Shown: piece after piece, positions 1 through 10,273 of the stretch
How the letters are laid out: every line of letters begins with the position of its first letter
Position numbering within the stretch: the first letter of the stretch is position 1
Assembly: GCA_002221725.1 (NCBI GenBank)
Contig: NJFT01000154.1
Coordinates: 35,993-99,992 of the forward strand
Reading direction: 5' to 3'
Origin: Scedosporium boydii
Taxonomy: Eukaryota; Ascomycota; Sordariomycetes; Microascales; Microascaceae
DNA length: 64,000 nt
Made by a program: the position numbers and the translations under genes
The notes under the pieces: generated by a model
What the model saw: only the letters and a program-made list of their open reading frames with translations
Database searches by the model: none
Told to the model about the DNA's origin: nothing

Positions 1-1559
1 CGACTTCTTCTACCCCCAACCAGGAGGAGTCGAAAGCCACATCTACCAACTCTCCACAAAACTCATCGACCGCGGCCACAAAGTCGTCGTAATCACCCAC
101 GCCTACGGCAACCGCAACGGCGTCCGCTACCTCACCAACGGCCTCAAGGTCTACTACATCCCCTTCGCCGTCATCTATCGCAACGCCGCCTTCCCCACCG
201 TCTTCTCCCTGTTTCCCATCCTCCGCAACATCTTCATCCGCGAATGTATCGAGATCGTCCACGGACATGCGGCCCTCAGCGCCCTGGCCCACGAGGCTAT
301 TTTGCATGGGCGAACAATGGGCCTGCGGACTGTGTATACGGATCATTCACTCTTTGGCTTCGCTGATATTGGGAGCATCCTGGCGAATAAGCTGCTGAAG
401 TTTAGCTTGAGCGATGTAGACCACGTCATTTGCGTCAGCCATACCTGGTATGTCCTAGATCTACACTACATCTTCCTCTTTCCTCTCCAATTCTAACACC
501 TTCTCTCCCTGCAGCAAAGAAAACACCGTCCTCCGCGCCTCCCTCGACCCCCTCATGGTCTCCGCAATCCCCAACGCCCTCGTCTCCGCCAGCTTCCGCC
601 CCAAAAAGCCCTCCTCCAAAATAATCCCCCTCCGCCCCAGCGAAACCATCACCATAATCGTCATCTCCCGCCTCTACTACAACAAGGGAACCGACCTCCT
701 CACCGCCGCCATCCCCCGCATCCTCGAAGACCACCCCAACACGCGCTTCATCATTGCCGGCGACGGCCCCAAAGCCATTGACCTCCAGCAAATGATCGAG
801 CAGAACGTCCTACAGGACCGCGTCGAGATGCTCGGCGCCATTCGCCATGAGGAGGTCCGCGACGTGCTCGTGCGGGGTCACATCTACCTGCACCCCTCCT
901 TGACCGAGGCCTTTGGCACCGCCTTGGTCGAGGCGGCTAGCTGTGGGTTGTACGTCGTGTCCACGCGCGTCGGCGGCATCCCCGAGGTGCTTCCCGACCA
1001 CATGACGGTTTTCGCGAACCCCGAGGAGGACGACCTCGTCGCCGCCACGGGCCGCGCCATACTACGCATGCGCGCCGGCGAGGTCCGCACCGAACTCTTC
1101 CACGAACAGGTCAAGTCGTACTACTCCTGGGTCGACGTCGCCGCCCGCACCGAACGCGTCTACGACGGAATAACGGGCGAGATCTCCGAAGCCGAATTCT
1201 ACGGCTCCGATGCCTCCCGCCCGGACACCCGCTCCCGCATTCCCAGCTTCGCCATGATTGATCGCCTGAAGCGGTACTACGGCTGCGGCATCTGGGCGGG
1301 CAAACTCTTCTGCCTCGTCGTTACGATCGACTACTTGCTCTTCGTCTTTCTCGAGTGGTGGTTCCCCAGGGACTCGATCGATATCACTACGGATTGGCCG
1401 AGGAAGATTTCTATCGAGGATGCGCCGCCTTCGCCGAGCCATAGGCACGAGGAGGAGCAGGAGGTGGTGGGAGGGGAGAGAGGTGCGGGGCAGGGGGGCT
1501 TGGGGAGGACTTCTGCTGAGGATTCGGAGGAGCATACGTCGGATGTGTCGCCGCCTTAA
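1..1559 (+). CDS. GPI3: GPI3/SPT14 (PIG-A): catalytic subunit of phosphatidylinositol N-acetylglucosaminyltransferase, 5' end cut by window
   Basis: The product transfers GlcNAc from UDP-GlcNAc to phosphatidylinositol, the first step of GPI-anchor synthesis, on the cytosolic face of the ER as part of the GPI-GnT complex. The frame is open from base 2, where the N-terminal motif [11 protein letters not shown] is already visible, so only a short N-terminus is missing. The model is join(<2..447, 515..1559). The 67-nt intron (GTATGT...CTGCAG) splits a Cys codon and restores CVSHTCKENT. The GT-B family signature E-x7-E is in [11 protein letters not shown]-terminal hydrophobic segment ([19 protein letters not shown]) is the expected membrane anchor, followed by an acidic, Gly/Glu-rich tail. 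The family call is firm. The distal tail is lineage-variable. Confidence 0.95.
448..514 (+). other. Intron of GPI3
   Basis: The donor is GTATGT at 448 and the acceptor CTGCAG ends at 514. Removing it joins the two halves of a highly conserved PIG-A segment in frame. Confidence 0.9.
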
Positions 1560-1963
1560 GGGCCTTGTGCGGAAGGGGTAGGAGTTTTAAAAGAGGAAAA
1601 GGACTTGGAAAAGTGTGGGATAGTAATAGATTTAGATACCCTAATCATAATAGCGTTCTCTTTTTTCTTCTTCCGTCTTCTCTTAGTTGGTTTAATCACA
1701 AGCCCGAAACGTAACTTCTAGCTCTTCTTGACAGAATCGTTTTGCAGAAAGACGCTGGTGGAGTCGGTGCGTAAAATGATACTTGTTATTTCCTTCAGCC
1801 CTACATATGTTCTCCTCTACAACCATCTCTTGAAGGCTATTTTCTTGTTTAGAAGGACTTTTCTCCCCGCTTCTTCGTGTGTAGCCCAATTCTAATTACA
1901 AGCCTAGAAATCCCCAACCTAGGCTCATTTGTTTTATTTTTATTTTCCAACATCCCTCCTCGT
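1560..1963. other. Convergent 3' intergenic region (GPI3 / aminopeptidase)
   Basis: This 404-bp AT-richer spacer lies between two tail-to-tail genes. It is expected to hold both 3' UTRs and polyadenylation signals. I see no gene in it. Confidence 0.7.
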
Positions 1964-4686
1964 TTACGACATGTATCCATTCGTCGTAAGCCACTCACGC
2001 AAAGCCTCAATATCCCTCTCCCGATACGCCGCCCGTCCCCGAATCTTGTCCTTGACGGTCTGCAGCGTGCGATCGAAAGCCTTGGTATCCTTATCGGCGA
2101 AGAAGGCATCAATCTCGTCGATGACGCCCGCGTTCGTGAATCCGGGCAGCGAAACCTGGACGAAGCGGTCGAGGACGATGGGGTTACCGAGCTTGGCGAC
2201 GCAGGCGGCCCAGTTGTCCTGGAGGTACTTCCACTGGATGCCGCGGGCGATGTGGTTGCCGGCGAGGCCGATGCCGAGGACGTGCATGTCGGCCGAGGGG
2301 ACGGAGTTTTCGACGGGGGCGGGAGGGGAGGCGTTGAAGAGGAAGGGGAGGAGGTTATCGCGGATGATGGACTCGTCCTTGACGGCGCCGAGGGCGCTGA
2401 GGCAGATGGTCTTGCCGTCGATGGACTTGGTGTTGAACCACTCGTTCTTCAGGACCTCGACGGCCTTGGCGGGGTTGTTCTTGATAGCAACGTTGTAAAC
2501 GGCGAGACGGAGACTGGGGTGGATCACATCCGAGTCGCGGTCGTCGCACCAGGCATTGAAACGCTTAAGAGCTTCGAGAGTGACGCTGTTGTCCTGAGTT
2601 AGCAAATCACACCTAGACTTAGGGGAGGGGTCGGGGGGAATACGTACCCAGGATGTCCGTTGAAGCCGGCAGTGGCAATCAACCGTTTCCTCAACATAGA
2701 GGTGAGGTATGGCTCGCCCTCGGTAAACTCCCAACCAATCTCGTCAACGGCTCCGCTCACGAGCTTAACAGTAAACTTCTCCAAGCCAGCACGAATGGCC
2801 TCATCGTCTCCAAAGACACCCTTGACACGCGCGATGGAGTCAAGGACCTGGCTCCAAACCATGTAGTTGGACTCTTTGGCGAAGCCCTGAACAAAGGAGA
2901 GGAGAGAGGGGGTGCTTCCGTATCCGCTGAAGGCCAGGTCGGCAGTAGAGCCGATGATGGCGATCTTGTCCTCGATGCTCAGGCGGTCGAGCTGCTTAGA
3001 CAGCTTCCCGAGGCGCTCGGGAGGGTAGCTGACACGGTAGAAGCCGGTAGAGCCCGAGTTGAGCTTGTAGAAGTCGTCGTCGATACCGCCAATGGTCTCC
3101 TCCTTGGTGGTCAGAGCAAGGGACTGAACGCCCTGGGCTCCGGCCTTGCCCTCGAGCAGGAGAGGGACCCACCAGATGGTCTCGTCTTCCTCGGGCTTGA
3201 CATCACCAGTGGCGAGGAAGCGCGACTGGCGGACAGTAATCTCACCGGGGGAGGGCTCCTTGACGCTCAATACGGGGTGACCAATCTTGGAGATCCAGGG
3301 GTCCATGAGAGCGTTGACATCCTGGCCAGAGGCCTCGCTGAGGGCCTGCCAGAGCGCGGAGGTCTTGGCGTTGCCGTAAGCGTGCTTCTTCAGGTAGTTG
3401 GAGACACCCTTGAGGAAGGTCTCAACGCCGAGGTGGTTGGCAAGCATACGGATGGCAGCGCAGCCCTTGAGGTAGCTGATGTTGTCGAAAATCTGGTTGA
3501 CGTCGAGGGCATCACGAACGGGCACGTGGATGGCGTGACTGGCGCGAATGCTGTCGAGCTTGAAGGCAGACTCCATACCCTCGTTGACGAACTGGGCCCA
3601 GACCTTCCAGTCGGGGTGGAGGTGGTCAACGGCGTGCCAACCGACCCAGGTGGCGAAGCCCTCGTTGAGCCAGAGCTCATCCCACCAGTCCATGGTGACA
3701 AGGTTGCCGAACCATTGGTGGGCAAGTTCGTGGGCGACGACGTAGGCTACGGAGTTGCGGAACCTCGCGTCGGACTTCTTCTCGTCGAAGAGAACCTGGG
3801 TAGTACGGTAGGTCACGAGACCCCAGTTCTCCATGGCACCATGGGTGAATTCGTGGACGGCGAGCAAGTCAGACTTGGGCAGTGGGTAGTCGATGTCGAA
3901 AATCTCCGAGAAGTAGTCGATAATCTTGGGGGCGTGTTGGAGAGCCCAATTGCCCTGCTCCTTAAGACCGCGGGTAGTGTAGACGCGGACAGGGATGGTC
4001 TTACCATTGTACTGGCGGTCGGTGTAAGCCTCGACGTACTCAAAGTCACCAAAGGCCCAGGCGAGAAGATAGGTGCTCATGATGGGGCTCGTCTCGAAGG
4101 AGACCGCCTGCCAGCCATCCTTTGTCTTCTTGATGTCCTTGACGGGCATGTTGCTGAGAGCAACCTGGTCCTCGGGAATCTCAATCTCGAAGTCGAAAGT
4201 AGCCTTGAGGTTGGGCTCGTCGAAGCACGGGAAGGCACGGCGGGCATCACACGACTCGAACTGGGTGCTGAACATGTAGTGCCAGTCATCGTCGCGGGGG
4301 ACGGAGGCGGCGGCGGGAGCAGCGGGCTTGTACTTGCTTCGGTAGAAACCAGCCATCTCATTGTTCATGATACCCTCGAAGCCGATGGACAACACCGCCT
4401 TAGAGGTTGTGGGGAGCTCCTGGTCGAAGACAATGGTGGCACGCTGAGCCCTCTCGTCGTAGGAGAAGTTCGTCGACGACACCTCTTGGCCAGCATCATC
4501 GGTGACCTTGGCACTCGAGAGCTTGATTTCCAGGGCATTGAGCACGACTTCCTTGGTGGGCTTGGTGATCTCGACGGTGATGTCCACGGTTCCCTGGTAT
4601 GTCCAGTTCTGAAACTCGAGGTCTCGGAGGGACAGGGCGTAGTGGGAGGGCTTTAGGTTATCGGGGAGAATGTCGCGGTCAGCCAT
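1964..4686 (-). CDS. M1 family (leucyl/puromycin-sensitive type) aminopeptidase, AAP1/APE2-like
   Basis: A zinc metallopeptidase that removes N-terminal residues from peptides in the cytosol, and possibly in mitochondria. The model is complement join(1964..2585, 2648..4686), 886 aa. The exopeptidase motif GAMEN is at residues 283-287. The zinc site HELAH is at 319-323 and its third ligand Glu is at 342 in NEGFATW, the exact HExxH-x18-E spacing. The C-terminal ERAP1-like helical domain spans the single intron. The first in-frame ATG is at 4686 (MADRDILP). The frame is open upstream to about 4865, but that extension has no ATG, only TTG. A second in-frame splice solution (intron 2594..2643) would give 890 aa. 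An upstream exon at 5614-6032 could supply a mitochondrial leader. Yeast Ape2 is known to have a targeted form. Confidence 0.95.
2586..2647 (-). other. Intron of the M1 aminopeptidase
   Basis: On the minus strand the donor is GTACGT at 2647, there is a GCTAAC branch point, and the acceptor AACAG ends at 2586. It joins GHPG to VTLEALKRF. A nearer AG lies only about 4 nt past the branch point. That AG gives an alternative in-frame product only when paired with a poorer GTATTC donor. Confidence 0.7.
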
Positions 4687-5613
4687 GATTGTGGTTGACA
4701 ATAATCCGAGTTCGATAGCTTTGGTTGAGGTTCCGATGGTAGAGCAGTGACGGTGGGAGGCAGCAGGGCAGTAGATCTGGTGTGAAGAGAGAAGCAAGGC
4801 GGGGTTGCGAGCGAACGATTGGAAGCTGGGATGGCTGGGATTTGCAGAGATGGCGGGGTTAGCTCAGCTCAGCTCAGCTCCTGATAGCAATGGCGGTGGT
4901 AAAAGAGCTATATGATGATGAAGAGGGGGAGGGGTCTCTAGCGAGGATTTATGCTGGACAAGCAATGGAATTGATGGATGAGATGGGAGGGGAGATAATT
5001 GGCAATGGGGATGAATGGGGAAGAAGACAGCAACACGAAGAAGTCGGCAGGTTTTTGTTTGTTTGGTTGGGGATGTGCGCTTTGCAACGGGTCGGACGAC
5101 AGAAACGGCGAGGAAAGTATCAATCAATACGAATGAAGTAATAAGTTCAGTTCAGGTGGGGGCAGATGAGGGGCTTCCATTGAGATTGGGTCTGGCTCGC
5201 TCTTGTCGAGCCTTGGTCTCAGAGCAAAGGTACCAACACCAACCAAAGATGGAGGGAGCATGGAGGCTGGACGGAGACAGGACGGAGGCGGGATGGGGTA
5301 CATCTCCCGTTGTAGCGCAGCAATCGATCGATTGATGCCGTCATCAACTGATGTCGACCAGCTGCAGAAGCTTACAGGTACCACTTACAGGTACCCAGTA
5401 TCACTAGTGTCCCTAGTATCGGTACCACGTACTCACGTGGTTCGTGAACAAGCTGCCACATCAGGACGTTTGCACTTGCGTACATCAATCCACATCGAGG
5501 CACCAGGATGATGGAGGGAGACGGATTGATGTGTTATGTCTGCAATTGGGTAATACAACATGAAGAAAGGGAAGAAAAAGAACCCGACAGGTCCGTCCCG
5601 AGTGGAAGCTTAC
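4687..5613. other. Aminopeptidase upstream region or long 5' intron
   Basis: No independent gene is convincing here. Minus-strand open frames are low-complexity Pro/Ser/Leu tracts that start from TTG-type codons. Around 4862-4878 there are tandem AGCTC pentamers. A good branch point and acceptor (GCTAAC ... AATCCCAG, ending at 4835) face the aminopeptidase ATG. This fits a 5' leader intron. Confidence 0.5.
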
Positions 5614-6032
5614 CTATACAGCGACGAACACCCATACCTCACAGTTGTGGCTGAGCTTGGCGAATGGGAAGGGTAGGTCGAACGAACGCATGTCGTAGAA
5701 AAAGCTCTCGCCTTCAAGCTCCTCCCAGCATCAGCAGAGCCAAGCTCCCTCCTATGGGAGCCCGCAAAGCCAATTCCATTCTGCCCAGGACCACTCGGGC
5801 TATGCACGCAGCGCCGCCGGCCCGCGGGAGCCGGGGTCCAAGATGTACGCCTCGCCGGTGTTGCCTGTCGCAGCACGGAAGATGCATCGGAAGCTGCAGC
5901 ACACATCGTCGAAATCGCACTCGCGCTCGTCGCTCGGGGAAGCTGTCGTCTAATCGTCGTTGTCGTGATATTCGCTAGCGCGCCGCGCGTTGCCGCAAAC
6001 GGTCGCAAGCCCAGCTGTCTGAATGGATTCAT
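5614..6032 (-). CDS. Possible upstream exon encoding a mitochondrial-type N-terminus
   Basis: An open frame of about 139 codons starts at an ATG (6032) in good context (CGCCATGAA) and ends at a clean donor AG/GTAAGC (5613). The first 45 residues (MNPFRQLGLRPFAATRG...) are rich in Arg, Ser, Thr and Ala with almost no acidic residues, typical of a mitochondrial presequence. A RAFSTT motif typical of fungal presequences recurs near the end. Joining 5614 to the acceptor before 4834 keeps frame with the aminopeptidase and would add 189 residues. The 779-nt intron and long leader are unusual. It could equally be an exon of an unrelated small gene or a chance frame. Confidence 0.3.
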
Positions 6033-7221
6033 GGCGAAATCGCTTCAATCGAGCTGGGTTGGCTCTTTCGAAGAGCCCTCCCCCCGTTCCTAATACGTCG
6101 TCCGGCGTCGAGAACAAAAAGACCACTCGGCTGGTGTCTGGTTCGCTAAAGGGTTTAGATATTAGACCATACCGCCAAAGATGGCAGGCGGAGGAAAACG
6201 AGAAACTGCCGGAATGAGGAGAAAATTAGACTCGAAAACGAATGACCATCTCCTTTGGGCAGGTAGAACTAATTCCTGGCCCTTTTGTAGTCGCCAATGG
6301 TGGAATATGTCGCGAGGCAGATGAGGAAAGGGGGAAAATTCACGTCTCTTCCGCGGCAAGCTTGCGCAGACTGGTCCATCCAGGTCATGCATGGACTTGT
6401 ACTTTTTTTTTTTTTTTTTTTTTTGTCTCGCTCTTTTCGATCCGCCTTGGGTGAGGTCTGATTTTTGCACTGTACCCACCTATGTCGCGCAAGTAAAATG
6501 GCGTGCATACAGTGTCAATAGGCCGCTGAATTGCCCTCCAATTGTCTTCAACCGATGCCAGGCGTACATACGATGAAGACACTGTCCACTTTCTTGACAA
6601 CATCTCCAAGAAGTCCTGGAATCATGGACGTCAGTTGATCGGTGATGTTTTGAGAAGAAAGCGAACTCAACTCGAGTAATATTCCAATTCTTTTACTTCC
6701 TATCAAGTACCTGGCCGCGCAATGCAATCCTCTTTAACGTCACCATCTTCTTCTAGGACTGACTTCTTCCCTTGCATATATAAAATACACACATAACTCG
6801 ATGTACGTTCAAGAGTCGAAATCGAAAAAGCAGAAAGAAGAAGGGAAAGGCAGGGAAAACGATAATATCTAGACGCCGTAACACATACACACACAACCCG
6901 TTCCCAAGGGGATAGAAAGTAGAAGTAGAGAAGAACGACGAGAAAGAGTAAGGACAATTGGATATGCTCGATACGTAAAACATGAAGAAATGACTCGGAA
7001 TTTTGTATCCCCGCCAATGCTTTCTGAGCTCTTGCCCATTCTATAATCCCCATGCTTGCCGGCCTCGCTTCGCCTTCCTCAAGTGCTCCCAGAAAAAAAA
7101 AAAGATACCCTTTTATACGCCGCACTCCAATTGAACATTCAATGTCTCTTCCTTCCATGCCATGTATCGTAACAACATACTAATAGAAGACGTCACAATC
7201 CGCGGTCTCGTATGTATATTT
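6033..7221. other. Intergenic region with poly-T tract
   Basis: No supported gene. It holds a 22-nt T run at 6403-6424 and an A run near 7089. The part next to 7222 is the likely 3' UTR of the phosphatase gene. Short open frames here are low-complexity or start without ATG. Confidence 0.6.
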
Positions 7222-10200
7222 CTACCCCTCTCTCCGAACCTGAAGGCTTCCACTCCTCATGCGGCCCCGGTGGGCCGTGTCGCCGTTATTCTCGCGGTCC
7301 TGGACCCTCCAGAGCCATTCGAGAACCGTCTCGTAGCAGAGCACAAACTGCCGTAGGCTCTGCACCATACTAAGACGCTGCCGACGGAAGTCTTCGACCG
7401 TCCGCTGCACCAGGTCGATCGTGTCGTCACTAATCCAAGAGAGGTCGAGCGGAGGGATCTCCAGCGATGTCCGTCTGGAGAGTGTCTTCGCGCTGGAGTG
7501 CCGACTTAGCAAAGCCCGCCCAGAACTGCTGTCAGAGAAGGGGCTCGTGACCGAAGACATGCGAGATATCGGCGACCGTGGGGTGGGAGTTGAATCATCC
7601 ATGTCTACGTCCTTGTCGGTGTCCGTGTGTGCCGTGCCGTTGTTGAGCTTGCTATTCCTCTTGCTCAATCTCTGGCGCTTGAGCATATCAATAACGCTGT
7701 CCACTGTGCAGAATGTGCCCGTTCTGCCACATCCGGCGGAACAGTGAACGAGCACCGGCCTCGCTCGGCGATCGCATTCCGGGTCGTCGGTCCACGGCAT
7801 GGAAGCTAAGTTAGGGTTCCTAGAATTACCAACGGATGTCGTCTCAACCGGGAGCGAACCGCGCTGCATCGCATTGGCCAGCTGAACCAGCGCGAGCAGG
7901 TGAGATGGCTGCGCTGGTGCGCCGAAATCAGGCCACGACGGGTAGTGTAAGTGCGTAATCTCTCGCATAGGCTCAAATGGATGCGCTGCGTGGGAGAGGG
8001 CAAACTTCCGAATGATGACGTAGGGAGTCTCTCCAGCAGAGCGTTGAGCCTGCGGGCTAGCACCCGACGAGGAAAAGGCCGCATCAAACGCCGTCGTAGT
8101 ATGGGCGCGTCGACGGCCCATTTCTGCTGCAGAGGTTGGTGGCTGTGGCGTAGACGAGTCGCTTGATTGCTTCTTATCTATGTCCAGCGATACCTTTGTC
8201 TCCGAGAGCATCCTGAGCCTAAGCAGTCCATACTCTCGGTTTCTCCAGTATGCGTGACACTTTAATTGACCACCCTCAGACTCCGCCGTTAACATTACAA
8301 TGACCCGGACATCTTGATCCCATATGACAGACCAGAAATCCTAAAGGGAAAATTCAAGTTAATTTCAAAACGACTGTAATTTGGGTCTTATAGATGAAGA
8401 GCGTTAGATTGCGTACCTCAAATGTCGCTGGAAGAGGGCCTTGGGAAGCGAGATATCTCTTATTACTCCCAGATGCTTTGACGTGGCTGGCATTAATGTA
8501 ATCGCATCTCCCATCGCCCTGACACGGGAGCTTCACACGCGAATGTTCAAAAGGAAGAATATCTTTGTACCTATTTTTCCCTCCTTGTTCAATCCCGCAG
8601 AGTTGAACGGTGTCCGGTTGACAACACGAGGGATCTCGGTTCATCATCGAGTAGGCTTGCTTCATCCGTGACTGCTCGCAAAGTTCGATATTCAGGAACT
8701 TGTCCGAGACCTTCTTACCGTGGTTCTTTGCTTCCGTCGCATCTCGCAACCATCGCGGAAGGGTGGGCGATTCCAGACCCTTGGGTTTCTCGATATCCAT
8801 TTGGCCCACGCCATTGGCAAGCTCCATATTCTGCCGGATGTTAGAGAAGAAGGGATTCGGAGTGTTGGAGGCCACGGGAAGGAGGACGCCGCCAATCACA
8901 GGGGCCAATCCTAAGGGACCGGCACAAGTCCCGTTGGGCGAGACAGGGCTATCGGGCGTAGGAGCGTAAATCAATTCGGGATATTCTTCTTCGAATAGTC
9001 TGAAGCCTCCTCGTAGAATGTACGTGTTGCCTTTGTACCCCTCGTTGGTGAATTTCTTGATCATATTCATCGGTGTCATCGCCTCAGTCTTTTCCGATGA
9101 GAATGCGTCGTAGACAACCAGGCAGTCCGTTTCCCGCCATCGAGAAAAGAGCCCCTGCTGCTCTGGGCGCTGGAAGGTCTGTTGTAATTTCTGGAGGTTA
9201 AATGTGGCTCGTTTTAATAACGTGGTCGGGATACAGAGGTTCAGTGCAGTCCGAATATGGGATTGGGCATAGCTCTGGGCCGACCGGACATCGAGGAGAA
9301 GCATCCGTATGTTACTATCCTCCACCATGTCGCACAGCTGACTCGGCATAATCATCGTCGGGCCACCGTCGATCTTTGGCGGCGTGGAATGCGGCCTCGG
9401 GGTGTTGGAACAGATCGGCGGGGATATCATATCGGGCCTGTTGCCCATGGTGGATAAACGAGGATCCCTGTTCTCGACCTTGGACAGTACCATGGGCTGC
9501 TGTGGTAATTCGAGGTCCACATCTGCAGAATCGGGAACCGACAGATTAACGCTCGGGAGCGGGGCTAGACAGGCCTCAGAATTTCGCTTAGAATCCCCAG
9601 AGACATAGGCTGAGTCATGCAAGCTATCCTGGTCTACATCCATGCGGTCAGCTTGTGCAGAACAGTTACTATCCGCCTTGGTGGGAGGCGTGTCTAAGCT
9701 TGTTGGAGAATCATTGGCGTAGGTTTGCCAGCGAGGTGGCTTGGGTCGGATGGGCGACTTGATTGGGGTCAGCGAAGGCTGAGACATGTACGTCGTGGTT
9801 GAGAGACTGATGCCTTTTCCCCGATAGGCATCAACCTGCTTCTTAAAGGCTTCGAATTCGGGATTGGCATCGAGAGGAACCGACTTGGGGAGAGCAGTTG
9901 CAAATGACTTGACGGATGATGAAGGAGGACTCCAGTTGTAACGGGGCATTTGCGACGAGTCTCGCGGGTCAACGGAATCATCCACCGCCAAGCCAAAGTA
10001 GCTCGGGCTTGAAGAGCGTTTCTCTGAGGAACCACGCCCTGGTGATAGCCTCGGGGGATGAGGCTGGCCAACTGAATAAGGCATTTTAGGAGAGATCGAT
10101 GGTGTGGTAGGCCGCGGGCCTTTCGAGGTACGAAGAGAAGGGGGGCCCGTATGAGTATTTGAGGAAGAAGAGTGAGAGTGGGAAGACCCTTGTGACACAC

Positions 10201-10273
10201 TTGAAGGGGTCTGTCTTCCCGGGGTCTTCATAGTATAGAGGTAGGGTGTACGTTCGGTTCTCGAATCCGGCAT
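7222..10273 (-). CDS. Rhodanese-domain plus classical protein tyrosine phosphatase (Pyp1-like)
   Basis: A cytosolic tyrosine phosphatase. Related fungal enzymes (S. pombe Pyp1/Pyp2) dephosphorylate stress MAP kinases. The model is complement join(7222..8340, 8417..10273), 991 aa. A Ser/Pro-rich N-terminus of about 300 residues precedes a rhodanese/Cdc25-like fold (roughly 300-440: LLLDVRS, LVVYDAFSSE, YILRGGF). Its active-site loop has no Cys, so it is probably a docking module. The PTP domain covers about 540-980: the KNRY loop, WPD loop with Asp757, P-loop HCSAGCGRTG with Cys819 and Arg825, then a Q-loop-like segment (MVQSLRQF). Two low-complexity Ser/Thr-rich insertions sit inside the catalytic domain. 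The ATG at 10273 is the first in frame. The sequence upstream to about 10860 may be a long leader. Confidence 0.93.
8341..8416 (-). other. Intron of the tyrosine phosphatase gene
   Basis: The donor is GAG/GTACGC and the acceptor TTTAG/GAT. The phase-0 join produces TFE-DFWSVIWD, a conserved PTP segment. The intron is 76 nt. Confidence 0.92.

Noticed and set aside
2653..4656. 667-codon open frame opposite the aminopeptidase
   Set aside because: It is antisense to a certain gene. Its Val/Gly/Glu/Leu-rich translation mirrors the codon bias of the real strand.
4687..4797. 37-residue N-terminal extension of the aminopeptidase starting at 4797
   Set aside because: The codon at 4797 is TTG, and there is no ATG in the frame until 4686. 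It could be translated only if spliced from an upstream exon.
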